From Bacteroidetes bacterium UBA1941 (lineage in GTDB: Bacteria > Bacteroidota > Bacteroidia > Chitinophagales > LD1), in the NCBI GenBank assembly GCA_002336805.1, contig DDEZ01000002.1, positions 372,001-436,000 of the forward strand: 64,000 nt of DNA, written 5' to 3'. Position 1 is the first letter of the stretch, and every line of letters begins with the position of its first letter. The notes under the pieces are model-generated. The model made no database searches. It had not been told where the DNA came from and worked only from the letters and a program-made list of their open reading frames with translations. This document shows, one piece after another, positions 16,624-24,713 of this stretch. Made by a program: the position numbers and the translations under genes.

Positions 16624-17631
16624 ATGATATTGGTCACCGGTGCAAATGGCCTGCTGGGCTCCTATCTGGTCAAAGAATTGATCGATAAGGGAGAGCATGT
16701 GCGTGGCCTGCGCAGAGCTACAAGTGATATGAGCCTGCTGGCCGGGTACACCGATCGTATAGAGTGGATAGAGGGGGATGTACGCGATATCTATTCTCTC
16801 GAAGAGGCTATGGTGGGAGTAGACCAGGTATACCACGTAGCAGCGCTGATATCCATGCAGCCCTACGATCTGGGGCAGATGCTCAGTGTCAATGCAGAGG
16901 GTACCGCCAATGTGGTCAACGCTGCACTAAGCAGCGATATCAGAAAGCTTTTATACGTCAGTAGTGTGGCCGCTTTTGGCAGGCCTGAGCGGGCAGTGAA
17001 ACTCATAGATGAAAACCTTGACGTCAAAGATTCCAATGACAATTTTGCCTACTACAAGAGCAAACTCTATGCTGAACGCGAGGTCTGGCGCGGTATAGCG
17101 GAGGGGCTCAATGCCGTCATCATCAATCCCTCTACTATACTCGGTGGTGGCTTCTGGAATATACCTCCCAATGGGATATTCAGCCATGTGCATAGCGGCT
17201 TGCCATTTTATACTACAGGGGTGAATGGATTTGTAGATGTGCGTGATGTAGTAGAGATAGCGATCAGGCTGATGAATTCAGATATTAGCGCCGAAAAATT
17301 TATTGTCTCAGCAGAGAATGCATCCTTTCGCGATGTGATGTGGATGGCGGCGGATGCTATGAAGGTACGCAGGCCGTATATTCACTCCGGCAGGGTGCTG
17401 GGCTCTCTGGCCTGGAGATTTGAGAGCGTCAGGTCACTTTTCGCAAAACCATCAGCTATCATCACGCATGATAGCGTAGCCATAGGGCAAAATGACTTCT
17501 ACTATAGCAATGAAAAGGTGCGCAAAGCATTGGACTATACCTTCCGCCCGCTGCAGCAGACCATCAGTGATGTAGCTGCGCTCTACCTGCAGAGCAGGCG
17601 CGATCAGCAGCCATTTGCTATTCTATCCTAA
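16624..17631 (+). CDS. NAD(P)-dependent epimerase/reductase (extended SDR)
   Basis: Rossmann-fold oxidoreductase of the dihydroflavonol-reductase-like extended SDR group. Nucleotide loop GANGLLG (6-12), conserved GDVRD, YHVAALIS, and the catalytic pair Tyr143/Lys147 in YYKSK, with SSVAAFG upstream supplying the Ser. INPSTILGGG follows as expected. Substrate cannot be read from sequence; the surface-sugar epimerases and sterol- or flavonoid-type reductases share this pattern. 335 residues, normal. The next gene begins 31 bases downstream, so the two are probably cotranscribed. Confidence 0.88.
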   Translation: MILVTGANGLLGSYLVKELIDKGEHVRGLRRATSDMSLLAGYTDRIEWIEGDVRDIYSLEEAMVGVDQVYHVAALISMQPYDLGQMLSVNAEGTANVVNAALSSDIRKLLYVSSVAAFGRPERAVKLIDENLDVKDSNDNFAYYKSKLYAEREVWRGIAEGLNAVIINPSTILGGGFWNIPPNGIFSHVHSGLPFYTTGVNGFVDVRDVVEIAIRLMNSDISAEKFIVSAENASFRDVMWMAADAMKVRRPYIHSGRVLGSLAWRFESVRSLFAKPSAIITHDSVAIGQNDFYYSNEKVRKALDYTFRPLQQTISDVAALYLQSRRDQQPFAILS

Positions 17632-17662
17632 AAACCGCACGCTGAGTGTTAGCTTTGCTCCA

Positions 17663-18766
17663 GTGATCAAAAAGGCATTTTATACAGTTAATATGATCGT
17701 CCTGATAGGGCTCACGGCTTCCTGTCTGGCGTGCTATCTGGATCCATCTGTCTTCTGGCCCTTGCAGTTTCTCGGGCTGGCCTTTCCTTTCATTTTAGTG
17801 CTGGTGGTCGCTTGCCTTATTATCTCAGCTGCGGGCCGGATCGTCATTTTTTGGGTCAACCTCGCAGCTATGGTTTTGGCATGGCCATTTATCCGTACGG
17901 TAGTGGCGGTCCATACCGCTGGAGATGAATCCAAAGGTATCAAGGTCATGAGCTATAACGTGCGAAACTTTGACCTCTACAACTGGTCCGGCAATAAAGA
18001 GACCCGATCCGAGATCATGCAGCTGATCCGTGCTGAGAATCCTGACATCATTTGCTTCCAGGAGTATTATACTGATGACAATGAGTTTCGCGATACGGAG
18101 TACCTGAGGGATAGCCTCGGGTACCAGTATCACTATATGCGCATCACCTATGACAAAACGCCACGTCGTGATGACTCACGCAGGAGCAATCATATGCAGT
18201 GGGGCCTGGCTATCTTCTCGCGATACGAAATAGCAGATAAAGGACTGGTGCAGCTGGGCCAGTCTACAGCCAATCAATGTATGTATGCAGATGTGCGCCT
18301 GGGCGACCGCCTGCTCAGGGTCTACAATACTCACCTGCAATCGATACACCTCGGCTATGACGACTATGATACCATAGAGGAGCTGAGCGAAAACCAAAGC
18401 ACCAGCTGGCACAAGCTGAAGAGTATCCTGCGCAAAATGAAGCGTGCCACTGCTGCCCGGGCGCATCAGGCCCGTATCCTGCAGGATGCCATCGGTCTGT
18501 ATGAGGGCCCCAGGATACTGTGTGGCGACTTTAATGATGCTCCGGTCTCGTATACGTATCATACTATAAGCAGGGGCATGACAGATGCCTTTGTAGAAAA
18601 AGGCAATGGTTTCGGTAGCTCATTTGCTACCAAACTGGGCGTGTACCGCATCGATTTTATGCTTACGGACCCATCTATCAGTATACATGCCTGCCGCACC
18701 ATACCGCGCAGGCTGTCAGATCACTACCCTATGATCACTACCCTGTCGCTGCCTGCTCAGCGCTAG
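17663..18766 (+). CDS. Membrane-anchored endonuclease/exonuclease/phosphatase family protein
   Basis: Probably a phosphodiesterase or phosphatase facing the periplasm. Start chosen as GTG 17663 (encoding MIKKAFYTVNMIVLIG): it puts charged residues just before three hydrophobic helices (about 8-85), the arrangement of Bacteroidota homologues; an earlier TTG at 17615 would overlap the SDR gene. After the helices comes a complete EEP domain: SYNVRNFD (about 96), CFQEYY (about 130), THLQSIH, CGDFNDAPVS (about 285) and SDHYP (about 351), covering the metal-binding Asn/Glu and catalytic Asp/His. Substrate unknown. Confidence 0.85.
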   Translation: MIKKAFYTVNMIVLIGLTASCLACYLDPSVFWPLQFLGLAFPFILVLVVACLIISAAGRIVIFWVNLAAMVLAWPFIRTVVAVHTAGDESKGIKVMSYNVRNFDLYNWSGNKETRSEIMQLIRAENPDIICFQEYYTDDNEFRDTEYLRDSLGYQYHYMRITYDKTPRRDDSRRSNHMQWGLAIFSRYEIADKGLVQLGQSTANQCMYADVRLGDRLLRVYNTHLQSIHLGYDDYDTIEELSENQSTSWHKLKSILRKMKRATAARAHQARILQDAIGLYEGPRILCGDFNDAPVSYTYHTISRGMTDAFVEKGNGFGSSFATKLGVYRIDFMLTDPSISIHACRTIPRRLSDHYPMITTLSLPAQR

Positions 18767-18791
18767 GCATTTAGAGCCGTGAGGCGCTTTT
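18759..18791 (+). terminator. Possible terminator after the EEP gene
   Basis: AGCGC (18759-18763) pairs with GCGCT (18784-18788), with an inner GGC/GCC stem, then TTTT. The hairpin overlaps the stop codon of the EEP gene and directly precedes the cysS promoter box. Confidence 0.4.
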
Positions 18792-18793
18792 CC

Positions 18794-18801
18794 TATATTT
18801 G
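18794..18801 (+). promoter_or_regulatory. -7 promoter box of cysS, predicts a leaderless mRNA
   Basis: TATATTTG matches TAnnTTTG and ends 6 bases before the ATG at 18808. Transcription would start at or within a base or two of the start codon. No clear TTG at -33. Confidence 0.5.
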
Positions 18802-18807
18802 AGGTCT

Positions 18808-20301
18808 ATGCCATCAGAACTGAAGATCTATAATACCCTCAGCAGGGAGAAAGAAGTTTTTAAACCACTCAATCCGCCTTTCGTAGGCCTATATGCCTGC
18901 GGCCCTACTGTCTACAACGAGGTGCACCTGGGCAATCTAAGGAGCTTTACGACCTTTGATACGGTCTACAGGTACCTCACGCACCTGGGCTATAAGGTAC
19001 GCTATGTACGCAATATCACCGATGCCGGCCACCTGACTGATGATGCAGATGCAGGTGAGAGCAAGATCGAAGTGCGTGCCAAGCTGGAGCAGCTGGAGCC
19101 CATGGAGATCGTGCAGAAATATACCACCAGCTTTCATGAGGTCTGCGATATATTCAATCTCATGCCCCCTAGTATAGAGCCCACAGCTACCGGCCATATA
19201 GTGGAGCAGATAGAGATGGTGAAGCGTATCCTGGCCAATGGCTATGCCTATGAGATCAATGGCTCGGTTTACTTTGATGTAAAGAAGTACATGGAGACCC
19301 ATCCCTATGGCCAGCTCAGCGGTCGCAATGTAGACGACCTGATGGAGGTGACCCGTGAGCTATCCGGCACCAGCGATAAGAAGAATTCTTTTGACTTTGC
19401 CCTATGGATCAAGACTCCGGATAATGCACTGCAAAAGTGGCCCTCGCCATGGGGAGACGGCTGCCCTGGCTGGCACCTCGAGTGCTCGGCCATGAGCGGC
19501 AAATACCTCGGCCAGCAGTTTGATATACATGGAGGGGGGATGGATTTGAAGTTTCCTCACCATGAGTGCGAGATAGCCCAGGGTGTAGGTGCAGATGGTG
19601 TCAACCCCGTGCGCTACTGGATGCATGCCAATATGCTGACTGTAAACGGGGAGAAGATGAGCAAGTCCAAAGGAAACTCATTCTTGCCGAAAGAACTGTT
19701 TGCCGGCGCACACAAAATGCTGAGCAAGGCATACGCACCGATGGCTGTCAAGTTCTTTATGATGCAGAGCCACTATAGGTCTACACTGGATTTTTCTAAT
19801 GATGCGCTGCAGGCCGCAGAGAAAGGCTACGCCAAGCTCATGAATGCCTATGACAACCTGCAGGCCCTGGCCTACAGCTCAGGCAAGGCCGCAGTAGATG
19901 CAGCTGAAGACAAGGAAGTGAATGATCTGTGCGAGCAGATATATGACAAAATGAATGACGACTTCAATACGGCCGAGGTGACTGCTATCCTTTTTGAGAT
20001 GAGCAAAAAGATAAACTCATACAAGGAAGGCCATCTCTCACTAGGGAGCATAGAGGAGGCTACTTTCCATAGGCTGAAAGACACCTTTACAGCCTTTGTA
20101 AAAGACGTACTGGCCATAGATAAAGCCGATGCGCAGGACGATAATACAGCAGAAGGCCTGATGGACCTGATCCTGTCACTGCGCAAAGATGCACGTGACA
20201 AAAAGGATTTTGCCACCTCAGACAAGATCCGCGATGCGCTGCTCCAGCTCAGCATACAGGTGAAAGATGGCAAAGAGGGTACCAGCTGGAGTAAGAATTG
20301 A
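18808..20301 (+). CDS. cysS: Cysteinyl-tRNA synthetase
   Basis: Class I aminoacyl-tRNA synthetase charging tRNA-Cys. Start at ATG 18808 (MPSELKIYNTLSR); an in-frame TTG at 18799 is part of the promoter box. Signatures: YACGPTVYNEVHLGN with the HIGH-equivalent HLGN at 39-42 and the first zinc Cys; HLECSAMSGKYLG with the second; HGGGMDLKFPHHECEIAQ with the remaining zinc ligands; KMSKS at 283-287. 497 residues, normal. The glutaminyl cyclase gene starts 21 bases downstream and is probably cotranscribed. Confidence 0.97.
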   Translation: MPSELKIYNTLSREKEVFKPLNPPFVGLYACGPTVYNEVHLGNLRSFTTFDTVYRYLTHLGYKVRYVRNITDAGHLTDDADAGESKIEVRAKLEQLEPMEIVQKYTTSFHEVCDIFNLMPPSIEPTATGHIVEQIEMVKRILANGYAYEINGSVYFDVKKYMETHPYGQLSGRNVDDLMEVTRELSGTSDKKNSFDFALWIKTPDNALQKWPSPWGDGCPGWHLECSAMSGKYLGQQFDIHGGGMDLKFPHHECEIAQGVGADGVNPVRYWMHANMLTVNGEKMSKSKGNSFLPKELFAGAHKMLSKAYAPMAVKFFMMQSHYRSTLDFSNDALQAAEKGYAKLMNAYDNLQALAYSSGKAAVDAAEDKEVNDLCEQIYDKMNDDFNTAEVTAILFEMSKKINSYKEGHLSLGSIEEATFHRLKDTFTAFVKDVLAIDKADAQDDNTAEGLMDLILSLRKDARDKKDFATSDKIRDALLQLSIQVKDGKEGTSWSKN

Positions 20302-20322
20302 TAAGCCAAAGTATAAGCAGAT

Positions 20323-21336
20323 ATGAATAAAGTAATGGGCGTAGCAGCATCTCTATTGCTGCTGGTGTCGTGTCATAATCCCAAAGCCGATGATACTACG
20401 GCAGAGAATACTGCACCACCTCAGGAGCCGGCGCTGGTCACGGTGCCGGGCTTCAATGCTGACTCGGCCTATAGCTATGCACAGGCACAGGTCGATTTTG
20501 GCCCCCGCACACCAAACTCGGCTGCGCATGACAAATGTGCTGTATGGATGGCGCATAAACTAAAAGGCTGGGTAGATACAGTATACGTGCAGAAGTATAC
20601 TGCCACTGCTTTTGACGGGCTGAAAATGAAGTCTGTAAATATCATCGCTGCTATCAATCCGCAGGCTACCACCAGGGTCTTCATCAGCTCGCACTGGGAT
20701 ACGCGCCCTATAGCAGATGAGGATGACCATGACCGCGACAAGCCGATCAATGGTGCAGATGACGGAGCGGGCAGCACAGCTGTGGCTATGGAGATAGCCC
20801 GCACCATTCACCAGCAGCGCCCTGAGATAGGTGTAGATATCATACTCTTTGATAGTGAGGACTACGGCCAGCCGGATGATAGCAAACTGCCAAAGGCGCA
20901 GAACTCATGGTGCCTGGGATCGCAGTATTGGGCGTCAAACCCGCATGTGCCGGGCTACCGTGCAGACTTCGGTATCAATCTGGATATGGTGGGTACGGCA
21001 GATGCTTCCTTTCCCAGAGAGGGGGTGTCAGCTACCATGGCTGACTGGGTGAGCCAGTATGTGTGGCACACTGCAGATCGCCTGGGCTACAGCAGCCTTT
21101 TTGTCAACCGTATCTTTGGCCAGGTCACGGATGATCACTACTATGTCAATCAGATCATACACATACCTACCATAGATGTGATCCGCTATGGCGAGGATGG
21201 TTTCGGCCATCACCATCATACGCACAAAGATAACATGGACCTGATCAGCAAAAACACGCTAGGCTCCGTGGGCAAAGTGATGATACAGGTGATCTACCAG
21301 TACAATCAGGAAAAGTCAGCGAAGACAAAGGGCTGA
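20323..21336 (+). CDS. Glutaminyl-peptide cyclotransferase, M28 family lipoprotein
   Basis: Zinc enzyme predicted to convert N-terminal Gln of exported proteins to pyroglutamate. Lipobox LLVSC (Cys17) anchors it on the periplasmic or outer-membrane side. M28 metal ligands are visible: SHWDTRP (about 122), NGADDGAGS, FDSEDYG and HTHKDN (about 298). The segment SWCLGSQYWASNPHVPGY and LDMVGTADASFPREG match the animal-type (type II) cyclases found in oral Bacteroidota rather than aminopeptidases. 337 residues fits. Its substrates appear all over this window: nine signal peptides leave Gln at +1. The stop abuts the stop of the convergent sulfatase gene with no spacer (TGATCA). Confidence 0.82.
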   Translation: MNKVMGVAASLLLLVSCHNPKADDTTAENTAPPQEPALVTVPGFNADSAYSYAQAQVDFGPRTPNSAAHDKCAVWMAHKLKGWVDTVYVQKYTATAFDGLKMKSVNIIAAINPQATTRVFISSHWDTRPIADEDDHDRDKPINGADDGAGSTAVAMEIARTIHQQRPEIGVDIILFDSEDYGQPDDSKLPKAQNSWCLGSQYWASNPHVPGYRADFGINLDMVGTADASFPREGVSATMADWVSQYVWHTADRLGYSSLFVNRIFGQVTDDHYYVNQIIHIPTIDVIRYGEDGFGHHHHTHKDNMDLISKNTLGSVGKVMIQVIYQYNQEKSAKTKG

Positions 21337-23190
21337 TCACTTTTTCAGGAAATCATCCATCACCATCTGGATATAAGCAAAGGCCTGCTTTTTTAGGGCC
21401 ACACTGTCACAATTTCGAAACTCGCTGCTGACTGCTTTCTTGCCGGCCAGGTCGTATACCAGCTCGCAGCTATCAGTGGTCATCCCAAATCCCTCTGTGA
21501 AGGTCCAATAGGCAAAATGATGGCTGCACAGTGCCAGGGCATCGCGGCTCCACTCATACTCGTCATGCGGGTGGCCGGTCTGCGCCAGGAGTGTGGCAGC
21601 TATGTCTTGCTGTGATACGGTGGCCGGGATATTCTTCCCTCTATACTCAGGAGCCAGCACATCGCCACACAGTAGCAGAGGGATGTGATGCAGTGATGAT
21701 GTACGGTGATCCTGGCTCCATGGTGTCAGGTGGCTATGGTCAGCTACCAGGATGAAGAGCGTATTGCTATACCACTTCTTGCCTTTAGCTTTATCCATAA
21801 AATCGCCCAGGCAGCTATCAGCATACATGAGTGAATTAGCATAGTCGCTGTCATTGCCGGCCCATTTCAGGGGTTTCTTTGGTGCAGGATAGTCAAAACT
21901 AAAGTGAGTGCTCTGCGTGAAGAATCCTGCAAAAAATGGCTGCCTGGTAGTATCGAGTACATGCTGTAGTATATCAAATGTGTGCTGGTCGTGTACACCG
22001 AGTCGCCCTCTGTATAGCTGTGGGTCGATGTCCCTTTCTTCTATCACGTGATCAAACTTATTGTGATAGACCAGCGTGCTCAGGTTGCCATAGCCCAGCT
22101 GACCGCCAAAGAGGAATAGGGAGCCGTATCCATCCCGCTGAAATGGGCTGAGTAACGAAGGTAGTCGGTCTACCTTAGACGTATAGTTGACGATAGAGGA
22201 TAGCGGCAGCGCCGGAAATCCGGATAGGATCGCAGCTAGCCCCTGATCTGAGCGCTCACCTGATGCATAGCACCGGGTGAATAGCAGCCCTGATGCTGCC
22301 AGCTGGTCAAAATGGGGCGTGCAGGAGTGGTCCGCATTTCCTGAGATAGAATAGATCAGATCTGCCGACCATCCTTCAAAGATCACCAGCACAATATTAG
22401 GCCTGGCGGTAGTCAGTATGTGAGGAGCCGGATCACAAGGGCCTTTCACGAGCTTTTGTACCTCAGCGCTGGCAGCGCCCTCTGGCATGGATCGGTACGG
22501 ATTGCTGTGCCCATACTGCATGCCGGTCAGGATACTCTGGCCTAGATTCCAGAGGGAGTTTACCGCAGCCCAGTTCAACGTAGGATTGGTAGTATAGTAT
22601 GAGTCTCCGGCCGACATCGGTATTTCTCCTACACCCCCACGGATGCCCACCAGCAGGGCGGCCGCTACAGGCAGGCTGAGGATCACAGCCCATGGCTGTC
22701 TGGTTATCTTGTCCGCCGGCGCTACGATTTTATGATACAGGACCCGGCCTGCCAGCCATTGCAGCACAGTGAGGACCAGAAAGACAAAAAGCAGCCATAG
22801 CGAGGCTGTATGAAATACCTCTCCGGGATGCTGCAGGTATAGCAGTGCCTTGTAGTTTATCTTGGTGCCCCACTCATGATATAGCCCTGTCTCCGCAGCC
22901 GTGATCAGCGCATTGATCACTATGACTATCCTGATAAATGACCGGCGCAGCAAGTACAAAAAACGCCACTCCCATATCAGCTCGATGCACGCGAGCAATG
23001 CCGGCAGCAGCAGGATGTAGCAGACGGCAGATACGTCCGTTTTCAGCCCGTAGTAAAACGCGGAGGTAATAGTATGCCAGCTATCCTGGGTGATAGAGTC
23101 ATGAGCAGATAGCAGAAAGATAATCCGGCTGAATGCAAAGACCAGCAATAGCAGCAGCGAAAGCCTGAGCAGGTACCTGAGTATGCCCAT
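21337..23190 (-). CDS. LTA synthase-like membrane sulfatase/phosphoglycerol transferase
   Basis: Alkaline-phosphatase-superfamily enzyme with five N-terminal helices (about 1-200) and an extracytoplasmic catalytic domain. Motifs: IVLVIFEGWSADLIYS (metal Glu), CYASGERSDQGLAAILSGFP (nucleophile region), HFSFDYP and LVADHSHLTPW (metal Asp-His). In many Bacteroidota homologues the nucleophile is Thr in RTD; here Ser takes that place (RSD). In Gram-negative bacteria such proteins may modify lipids or glycans with phosphoglycerol or phosphoethanolamine; substrate unknown. Its ATG overlaps the nadD stop by one base (TGATG on the minus strand), so translation is likely coupled. Confidence 0.85.
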   Translation of the reverse strand: MGILRYLLRLSLLLLLVFAFSRIIFLLSAHDSITQDSWHTITSAFYYGLKTDVSAVCYILLLPALLACIELIWEWRFLYLLRRSFIRIVIVINALITAAETGLYHEWGTKINYKALLYLQHPGEVFHTASLWLLFVFLVLTVLQWLAGRVLYHKIVAPADKITRQPWAVILSLPVAAALLVGIRGGVGEIPMSAGDSYYTTNPTLNWAAVNSLWNLGQSILTGMQYGHSNPYRSMPEGAASAEVQKLVKGPCDPAPHILTTARPNIVLVIFEGWSADLIYSISGNADHSCTPHFDQLAASGLLFTRCYASGERSDQGLAAILSGFPALPLSSIVNYTSKVDRLPSLLSPFQRDGYGSLFLFGGQLGYGNLSTLVYHNKFDHVIEERDIDPQLYRGRLGVHDQHTFDILQHVLDTTRQPFFAGFFTQSTHFSFDYPAPKKPLKWAGNDSDYANSLMYADSCLGDFMDKAKGKKWYSNTLFILVADHSHLTPWSQDHRTSSLHHIPLLLCGDVLAPEYRGKNIPATVSQQDIAATLLAQTGHPHDEYEWSRDALALCSHHFAYWTFTEGFGMTTDSCELVYDLAGKKAVSSEFRNCDSVALKKQAFAYIQMVMDDFLKK

Positions 23191-23765
23191 CAGGATTTAT
23201 AGAGGTTATAGTCGCGGATGTACTCCCACACCTTGTCCGGCAGGAAGTACTGCATGGAGTGCCCCTTCTGTATATGCTCCCGTATAAAAGTGGCAGATAT
23301 ATCCAGCATCGGCACATCGAGCAGGTGGATGGAGGCCCGGTCGGGAAATGGATTCTCCATCTCTGTGTGGCGCTTGTAGACGTAGATGTCGTGATTATTC
23401 AGTATCAGCTCATAGTTCTTCCACTTGTGCAGAGAGGCCAGGTTATCCCCGCCCATGATCAGGCTAAACTCATATGTAGGGTATTTCTCCCTGAGGTGCG
23501 TGAGTGTATCTATGGTATAGGAGGGCTTGGGCAGTTTAAACTCAAGGTCTGAAGCGATAAGGCCATCGTTACCCTCTATGGCCAGCCGTACCAGGTGCAG
23601 GCGGTCATATTCGTTTAGCAGGGTTTGCTTTTCCTTAAAGGGATTTTGCGGCGAGACCACCAGCCAGATCTTGTCCAGGTCGGTAGTCTCCCGGATATAG
23701 TTGGCTATGATCAGGTGGCCGGTGTGTACCGGATTGAAGGAACCGAAAAAGAGGCCTATTTTCAC
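23190..23765 (-). CDS. nadD: Nicotinate-nucleotide adenylyltransferase
   Basis: Cytoplasmic enzyme joining nicotinate mononucleotide and ATP to deamido-NAD. Start set at GTG 23765 (MKIGLFFGSFNPVHTGH), because homologues begin immediately before this nucleotide-binding motif; a TTG 30 bases upstream is in frame but unlikely. HxGH at 14-17, RLHLVRLAI, MGGDNLASLHKW and the C-terminal ISATFIREHIQKG (equivalent to the ISSTxxR motif) are present. 191 residues, normal. Overlaps the downstream sulfatase by one base. Confidence 0.95.
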   Translation of the reverse strand: MKIGLFFGSFNPVHTGHLIIANYIRETTDLDKIWLVVSPQNPFKEKQTLLNEYDRLHLVRLAIEGNDGLIASDLEFKLPKPSYTIDTLTHLREKYPTYEFSLIMGGDNLASLHKWKNYELILNNHDIYVYKRHTEMENPFPDRASIHLLDVPMLDISATFIREHIQKGHSMQYFLPDKVWEYIRDYNLYKS

Positions 23766-23832
23766 GATCAGATACTTATCTGGTACTAAATTCAATTATA
23801 ATTTTCAATTTTCAACTTTATCTGCTACCGCC

Positions 23833-24630
23833 ATGCTCATCACCAGCCCTCAAAACCCACGCATCAAGGCCCTCAAAAAGCTGGACAAGGCTGCTGAGCG
23901 CCGGGAGCAGGGCGTATTTGCCATAGAGGGTATGCGGGAGCTCTGCCTGGCAGATGCGGCTGGGTATGAGATCACCCAGCTGTATGTCTGTGAGGAGCTG
24001 CTCAAAGAGACAGATGAATACAATCTGGCTAAATGCAGTCTGACCGGTACGGAGATATTTCAGATCACCGCTGAGGTGTACGAGTCTGTAGCCTACAGAG
24101 GCACTACAGAGGGAGTGATAGCCCTGGCCCGTCCGCAGGCACATAGCCTGTCCGACCTGCAGCTGCATGACCGCCCCCTGATACTCGTGATAGAGGGCGT
24201 GGAGAAACCTGGCAACCTGGGCGCCATGCTGCGCACCTGTGATGCGGCAGGCGTGGATGCGGTCATCGTATGCGATACCAAGACGGATGTCTACAACCCC
24301 AATGCCGTCCGCTCCAGCGTAGGCACCGTATTTACCAATCAGATAGCCATAGCGCCGGCTCCTGATGTGATAGCCTGGCTGGTCGCCAGGCAGATCACGT
24401 CTTACGCTGCAGAGCTGACCGCTACGAAGCCTCATTACCACATGGACTTTCGTACTTCCACCGCCATAGTAGTAGGAGATGAGGCTACCGGCCTGTCACC
24501 GCTCTGGATGCATGCCGCCTCACAGCATATCAAGATACCCATGCTGGGACGCATAGACTCTCTGAATGTATCGGTGAGTGCCGCCGTTTTACTATACGAG
24601 GCTCTCCGTCAGAGGCAAAGCGGAAAATAG
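23833..24630 (+). CDS. SPOUT (TrmH/SpoU) RNA 2'-O-methyltransferase
   Basis: AdoMet-dependent RNA ribose methyltransferase of tRNA or 23S rRNA. Start at ATG 23833 (MLITSPQNPRIKALKKL); the frame is open further upstream across the divergent nadD promoter, but that part has no coding character. N-terminal L30e-like RNA-binding domain (FAIEGMRELCLA), then the trefoil-knot motifs: NLGAMLRTCDAAG (about 127), VVGDEATGL (about 213) and SLNVSVSAAVLLYE (about 243). 265 residues, typical of RlmB-like proteins; the exact target cannot be assigned. Divergent from nadD across 67 AT-rich bases. Confidence 0.9.
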   Translation: MLITSPQNPRIKALKKLDKAAERREQGVFAIEGMRELCLADAAGYEITQLYVCEELLKETDEYNLAKCSLTGTEIFQITAEVYESVAYRGTTEGVIALARPQAHSLSDLQLHDRPLILVIEGVEKPGNLGAMLRTCDAAGVDAVIVCDTKTDVYNPNAVRSSVGTVFTNQIAIAPAPDVIAWLVARQITSYAAELTATKPHYHMDFRTSTAIVVGDEATGLSPLWMHAASQHIKIPMLGRIDSLNVSVSAAVLLYEALRQRQSGK

Positions 24631-24671
24631 CTATACCCGGCTCCGTTTTTAACGTAACATTCCCCTAAAAT

Positions 24672-24699
24672 GGAGTATTATTAAGGCTGCAAATACTCC
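24672..24699 (+). repeat. Leader hairpin upstream of the secreted hydrolase
   Basis: GGAGTATT and AATACTCC form a perfect 8-bp stem with a 12-base loop, ending 14 bases before the ATG at 24714. It lacks a T-run, so it is more likely a mRNA-stability or regulator element than a terminator. Confidence 0.35.
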
Positions 24700-24713
24700 C
24701 ATAAACAGCTATC

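Noticed and set aside
23701..23832. N-terminal extension of the SPOUT methyltransferase
   Set aside because: The open frame crosses the divergent nadD start region and encodes a sequence with no family resemblance; the ATG at 23833 matches homologues.
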